From: Gemmatimonadota bacterium
Lineage (GTDB): Bacteria; Gemmatimonadota; Gemmatimonadetes; JACCXV01; JAHWKZ01
DNA: 7,875 nucleotides
Direction: 5' to 3'
Assembly (NCBI GenBank): GCA_019347645.1
Contig: JAHWKZ010000067.1
Coordinates: forward strand, 1 to 7,875
In this document: piece by piece, positions 5,879-7,875 of the stretch
Numbering within the stretch: the stretch's first letter is position 1
How the letters are laid out: the number at the start of each line of letters is the position of its first letter
Position numbers and translations under genes: made by a program
The notes under the pieces: model-generated
Seen by the model: the letters and a program-made list of their open reading frames with translations, nothing else
Databases searched by the model: none
What the model was told of the DNA's origin: nothing

Positions 5879-6243
5879 TCTCGGCTTTCGGACGATCGTT
5901 GCGGGGGTCGCCGCTCGAGTCGATCGGCCAGCCCGACGAGCTCCGCGCGCAGCTCCTGATAGCTCCGCTCATACGCCGCGGGTCGGATCCGGACCAGCCA
6001 GTCGCGGGCCTCACCGCGCTCGAAGAGGACCTCGGCGATCAGAGCCTTCAGACGTCGGCGCAACCGGTTCCGGGCCACGCTCGTGCGGCCGAACTTCGGG
6101 GTGATGCAGGTGCCGCGGGACCGGCCGCCGACCGCCGGCCGGGAGAAGAGCTCCAGCTCGCTCCCCCGAACCCGATCGGACCCCAGCAGCGCTCCGATCT
6201 CCTTGCGCGTCCGGATGCGGCGCTCCCGCGGCAGCTGGCCCAT
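5875..6243 (-). CDS. rnpA: Ribonuclease P protein component
   Basis: This 122-residue basic protein binds the RNase P RNA and helps it remove 5' leaders from pre-tRNAs. The N-terminus LPRERRIRTRKEI (4-16) and the RNR block KFGRTSVARNRLRRRLKAL (50-68) are family signatures; R58-N59-R60 lie in the RNA-binding helix. The C-terminal helix (YQELRAELVGLADRLE) is also typical. ATG 6243-6241 is chosen because it sits three codons before the conserved LPRERR and gives a normal length. It has no recognisable ribosome-binding site. The frame stays open upstream through the whole of rpmH to 6591, but contains no ATG, GTG or TTG until a TTG that coincides with the proposed -35 box of rpmH, so the longer form is unlikely. 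It lies 107 bases after rpmH and overlaps yidD by four bases. Confidence 0.94.
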   Translation of the reverse strand: MGQLPRERRIRTRKEIGALLGSDRVRGSELELFSRPAVGGRSRGTCITPKFGRTSVARNRLRRRLKALIAEVLFERGEARDWLVRIRPAAYERSYQELRAELVGLADRLERRPPQRSSESRE

Positions 6244-6350
6244 CGGGTCGACTCGGTCGGAAGATTCTGGTCGGCACCGGCGCCGCGGGCGGTCCCGGTG
6301 CGGGGCGAACGGCGACCGGCGCGCCGCGCGTTCGGGTTCGCGACGCTCTC

Positions 6351-6512
6351 CTACTTGCGCTTGCGGAAGAACTCCGCCGAGACGCTGAGCTTCGAGCGCC
6401 CCTTGCGACGTCGCCGCGCGAGCACCTTGCGGCCGTTCTTGGTCGAGCGGCGAGCGCGGAAACCGTGCTTGTTGCGGCGCTTGCGCCGGCTGGGCTGGTA
6501 CGTGCGCTTCAT
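6351..6512 (-). CDS. rpmH: 50S ribosomal protein L34
   Basis: This small gene encodes the 53-residue, extremely basic L34 protein of the large ribosomal subunit. The start MKRTYQPSRRKRRNKHGFR (1-19) and RRSTKNGRKVLARRRRKGR (21-39) are the near-invariant L34 sequence. The C-terminus LSVSAEFFRKRK is slightly longer than in the usual 44-47 residue proteins. ATG 6512-6510 is preceded by GGAG with a 5-base spacer. It is the first gene of the leftward rpmH-rnpA-yidD-yidC group and is divergent from dnaA, a very common arrangement. Its codons are rich in CGC and AAG, as expected for a highly expressed ribosomal protein in a GC-rich genome. Confidence 0.98.
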   Translation of the reverse strand: MKRTYQPSRRKRRNKHGFRARRSTKNGRKVLARRRRKGRSKLSVSAEFFRKRK

Positions 6513-6540
6513 GATGTCTCCAGGATCGATGCGTAGGGAT

Positions 6541-6564
6541 CGGTTCGAAGAACGGTTCGAAAAA
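6541..6564. repeat. 12-bp tandem repeat with TTCGAA palindromes upstream of rpmH
   Basis: CGGTTCGAAGAA (6541-6552) is followed directly by CGGTTCGAAAAA (6553-6564), eleven of twelve bases identical. Each copy contains the palindrome TTCGAA. The pair overlaps or lies just downstream of the proposed rpmH -10 region, so on the minus strand it would cover the start of transcription or the early leader. It could be an operator or a leader element; the function is unknown. Confidence 0.55.
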
Positions 6565-6591
6565 GTAAGCCCCGGCGGCGCGCGACGTCAA
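6562..6591 (-). promoter_or_regulatory. Possible promoter of the rpmH-rnpA-yidD-yidC group
   Basis: On the minus strand TTGACG (6591-6586) matches five of six -35 consensus bases. A poor -10 candidate, TACTTT (6567-6562), follows after 18 bases. Transcription would start near 6555, giving a leader of about 45 bases before rpmH. The -35 box is good and the -10 weak, so the exact site is uncertain. Confidence 0.45.
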
Positions 6592-6627
6592 CCGCGCCCG
6601 GTTCCCTCGACGAGTCGCGGCGGCCTG

Positions 6628-6656
6628 TTGACACCCTCCAGACCCCTCGCTATGAT
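6628..6656 (+). promoter_or_regulatory. Sigma70-type promoter of dnaA
   Basis: A perfect -35 hexamer, TTGACA (6628-6633), is followed after exactly 17 bases by TATGAT (6651-6656), one change from the -10 consensus. Transcription should begin near 6663, giving a leader of about 57 bases before the dnaA TTG. No DnaA box overlaps it, so the classical DnaA autorepression seen in other bacteria is not evident here. Confidence 0.85.
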
Positions 6657-6719
6657 GAACAGCCCTCGACGCGCTTCACGTCCATCTGATTCGGCATTCC
6701 AACCCCTCGGAGCTCCATT

Positions 6720-7875
6720 TTGCCTTCTTCCGAACTGACCCCGCCCGAGGTCTGGTCGCTGATCCTCGAAGAATCCCGAAAGGTCATCAACCCCCAGACC
6801 TATCGCACCTGGCTCGAGCCGACCCACGCCCTCGGTCTCGACCAGGAACGACTCCTCGTTTCCGTGAAGAACCAGTTCGCCGCCGACTACATCGAAGGCC
6901 AGTACGGCGCGATGCTCGCGGATATCGCCGAGGGCCTCTTCGAGACCCAGCTGGCGATCGACTTCAAGACCGACGAGCCGGCTTCGTCCCAGTCGCGGGC
7001 GGTACCGCCCGCGGAAGTCGTCGCGGCCCGCCCGGATCCCGCGGCCGCGCCGGCCAACCTCGGCATGCCGCTCAACCCCCGCTACACCTTCGAATCCTTC
7101 GTCGTCGGCAACTCGAACCAGTGGGCCCAGGCGGCCAGCCAGGCCGTCGCGGAGACGCCCGCCCACGCCTACAACCCGCTGTTCATCTACGGCGGCGTCG
7201 GGCTCGGCAAGACCCACCTGATGCAGGCCATCGGCAACGATACGCTCGCCGGCGGCAAGCTCGATCGGGTCTGCTACCTTTCAGCCGAGCAGTTCATGAA
7301 CCAGATGGTCGAGGCGCTCCAGCATGGCCGTACCCTCGACTTCCGCAACAAGTACCGGCGCATGGACCTGCTGCTGATCGACGACGTCCAGTTCCTCCAG
7401 GGGAAGGACGCCACCCAGGAGGAGTTCTTCCACACCTTCAACGCGCTCTACCACAGCGACCGGCAGATCGTGGTGACGTCCGACGTCTACCCCCAGCAGA
7501 TTCCGGAGATGGAGGAGCGGCTCATCAGCCGGTTCCAGTCCGGCATGGTCGCGGACATCCAGCCGCCCGAGCTCGACACCCGCATCGCCATCCTCCAGAA
7601 GAAGGCGGAGCAGGAAGGCATCCCGCTGAGCTCCGAGGTCGCGCTCTTCATGGCCCAGGTGGTCAAGAGCAACGTCCGCGAGCTCGAGGGCACGCTCCTC
7701 CGGCTGGCGGTCAAGGCGGAGCTCCTCAAGCGCCCGATCGACCTCGATCTGGCCAAGGAGACGCTCCGGGCCGTCATCCCGAAGGCGGACCACGCCACGA
7801 CGGTCGAGGACATCCAGCGCGCCGTCTGCGAGTACTTCAACATCCGCCTGGTCGACCTGAAGTCTCACCGTCAGA
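6720..7875 (+). CDS. dnaA: Chromosomal replication initiator DnaA (3' end outside window)
   Basis: This is the AAA+ ATPase that binds DnaA boxes and opens the origin; 385 codons are visible. Domain I (about 1-80) has LTPPEVWSLIL and TYRTWLEP. A Pro/Ala-rich linker (about 84-117) is domain II. Domain III begins at LNPRYTFESFVVGNSN and has Walker A GGVGLGKTH (158-166), Walker B LLLIDD (D221, D222), sensor 1 TSD (253-255), the box VII arginine finger R271 in EERLISRF, and sensor 2 R320 in NVRELEG. Domain IV has only begun (TTVEDIQRAVCEYFNI); its DNA-binding helices lie past the edge. The start is TTG at 6720: GGAG (6709-6712) is seven bases upstream, an in-frame stop lies at 6687-6689, and the first in-frame ATG (residue 65) would delete most of domain I. 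Divergent from rpmH, with its own strong promoter. Confidence 0.97.
   Translation, partial: MPSSELTPPEVWSLILEESRKVINPQTYRTWLEPTHALGLDQERLLVSVKNQFAADYIEGQYGAMLADIAEGLFETQLAIDFKTDEPASSQSRAVPPAEVVAARPDPAAAPANLGMPLNPRYTFESFVVGNSNQWAQAASQAVAETPAHAYNPLFIYGGVGLGKTHLMQAIGNDTLAGGKLDRVCYLSAEQFMNQMVEALQHGRTLDFRNKYRRMDLLLIDDVQFLQGKDATQEEFFHTFNALYHSDRQIVVTSDVYPQQIPEMEERLISRFQSGMVADIQPPELDTRIAILQKKAEQEGIPLSSEVALFMAQVVKSNVRELEGTLLRLAVKAELLKRPIDLDLAKETLRAVIPKADHATTVEDIQRAVCEYFNIRLVDLKSHRQ

Noticed and set aside
6588..7868. Long minus-strand ORFs opposite dnaA
   Set aside because: The plus strand encodes DnaA with all AAA+ motifs; the minus-strand frames have no recognisable motif.

Overview
This is a GC-rich bacterial chromosome segment from the classic replication-origin neighbourhood. 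It holds a gene set normally found around oriC: ATP synthase genes, parAB with parS sites, the rpmH-rnpA-yidD-yidC group, and dnaA. YidC has a large periplasmic domain and the partition operon includes a membrane-anchored M23 peptidase, so the host probably has a Gram-negative (diderm) envelope. The gene order and the DnaA sequence are compatible with Gemmatimonadota or a related GC-rich phylum, but that placement rests on memory and is low confidence. No mobile element, CRISPR array, rRNA or complete tRNA is visible.

Layout. 1-703 (+): the 3' end of atpD, then atpC. 704-1144: a gene-free gap between converging genes, carrying a tandem pair of near-consensus DnaA boxes, weaker boxes and two hairpins; it is a candidate oriC or DnaA-binding region. 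1145-3751 (-): parA-parB-M23 peptidase, an overlapping operon. Two identical parS palindromes lie inside the N-terminal coding region of parA. The M23 gene appears to carry a 2-bp insertion that splits its N-terminus from its membrane anchor and catalytic domain. 3752-3904: a short gap. 3905-6512 (-): rpmH-rnpA-yidD-yidC, tightly packed after rpmH. 6513-6719: a divergent promoter region with a near-perfect sigma70-type promoter for dnaA, a weaker one for rpmH and a 12-bp tandem repeat. 6720-7875 (+): dnaA, starting at TTG and cut by the window end.

How the genes work together. DnaA initiates replication. ParA, ParB and parS segregate the new origins. L34 (rpmH) and the RNase P protein (rnpA) serve translation and tRNA maturation. 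YidD and YidC support membrane protein insertion, and F1Fo ATP synthase subunit c is a known YidC substrate in other bacteria. The M23 protein probably acts in wall remodelling.

I did not find a wholly new system. The points most worth checking are the DnaA-box cluster lying away from dnaA, the parS sites written into the ParA protein, the M23 frameshift, and the absence of mnmE/mnmG/rsmG between yidC and parA.
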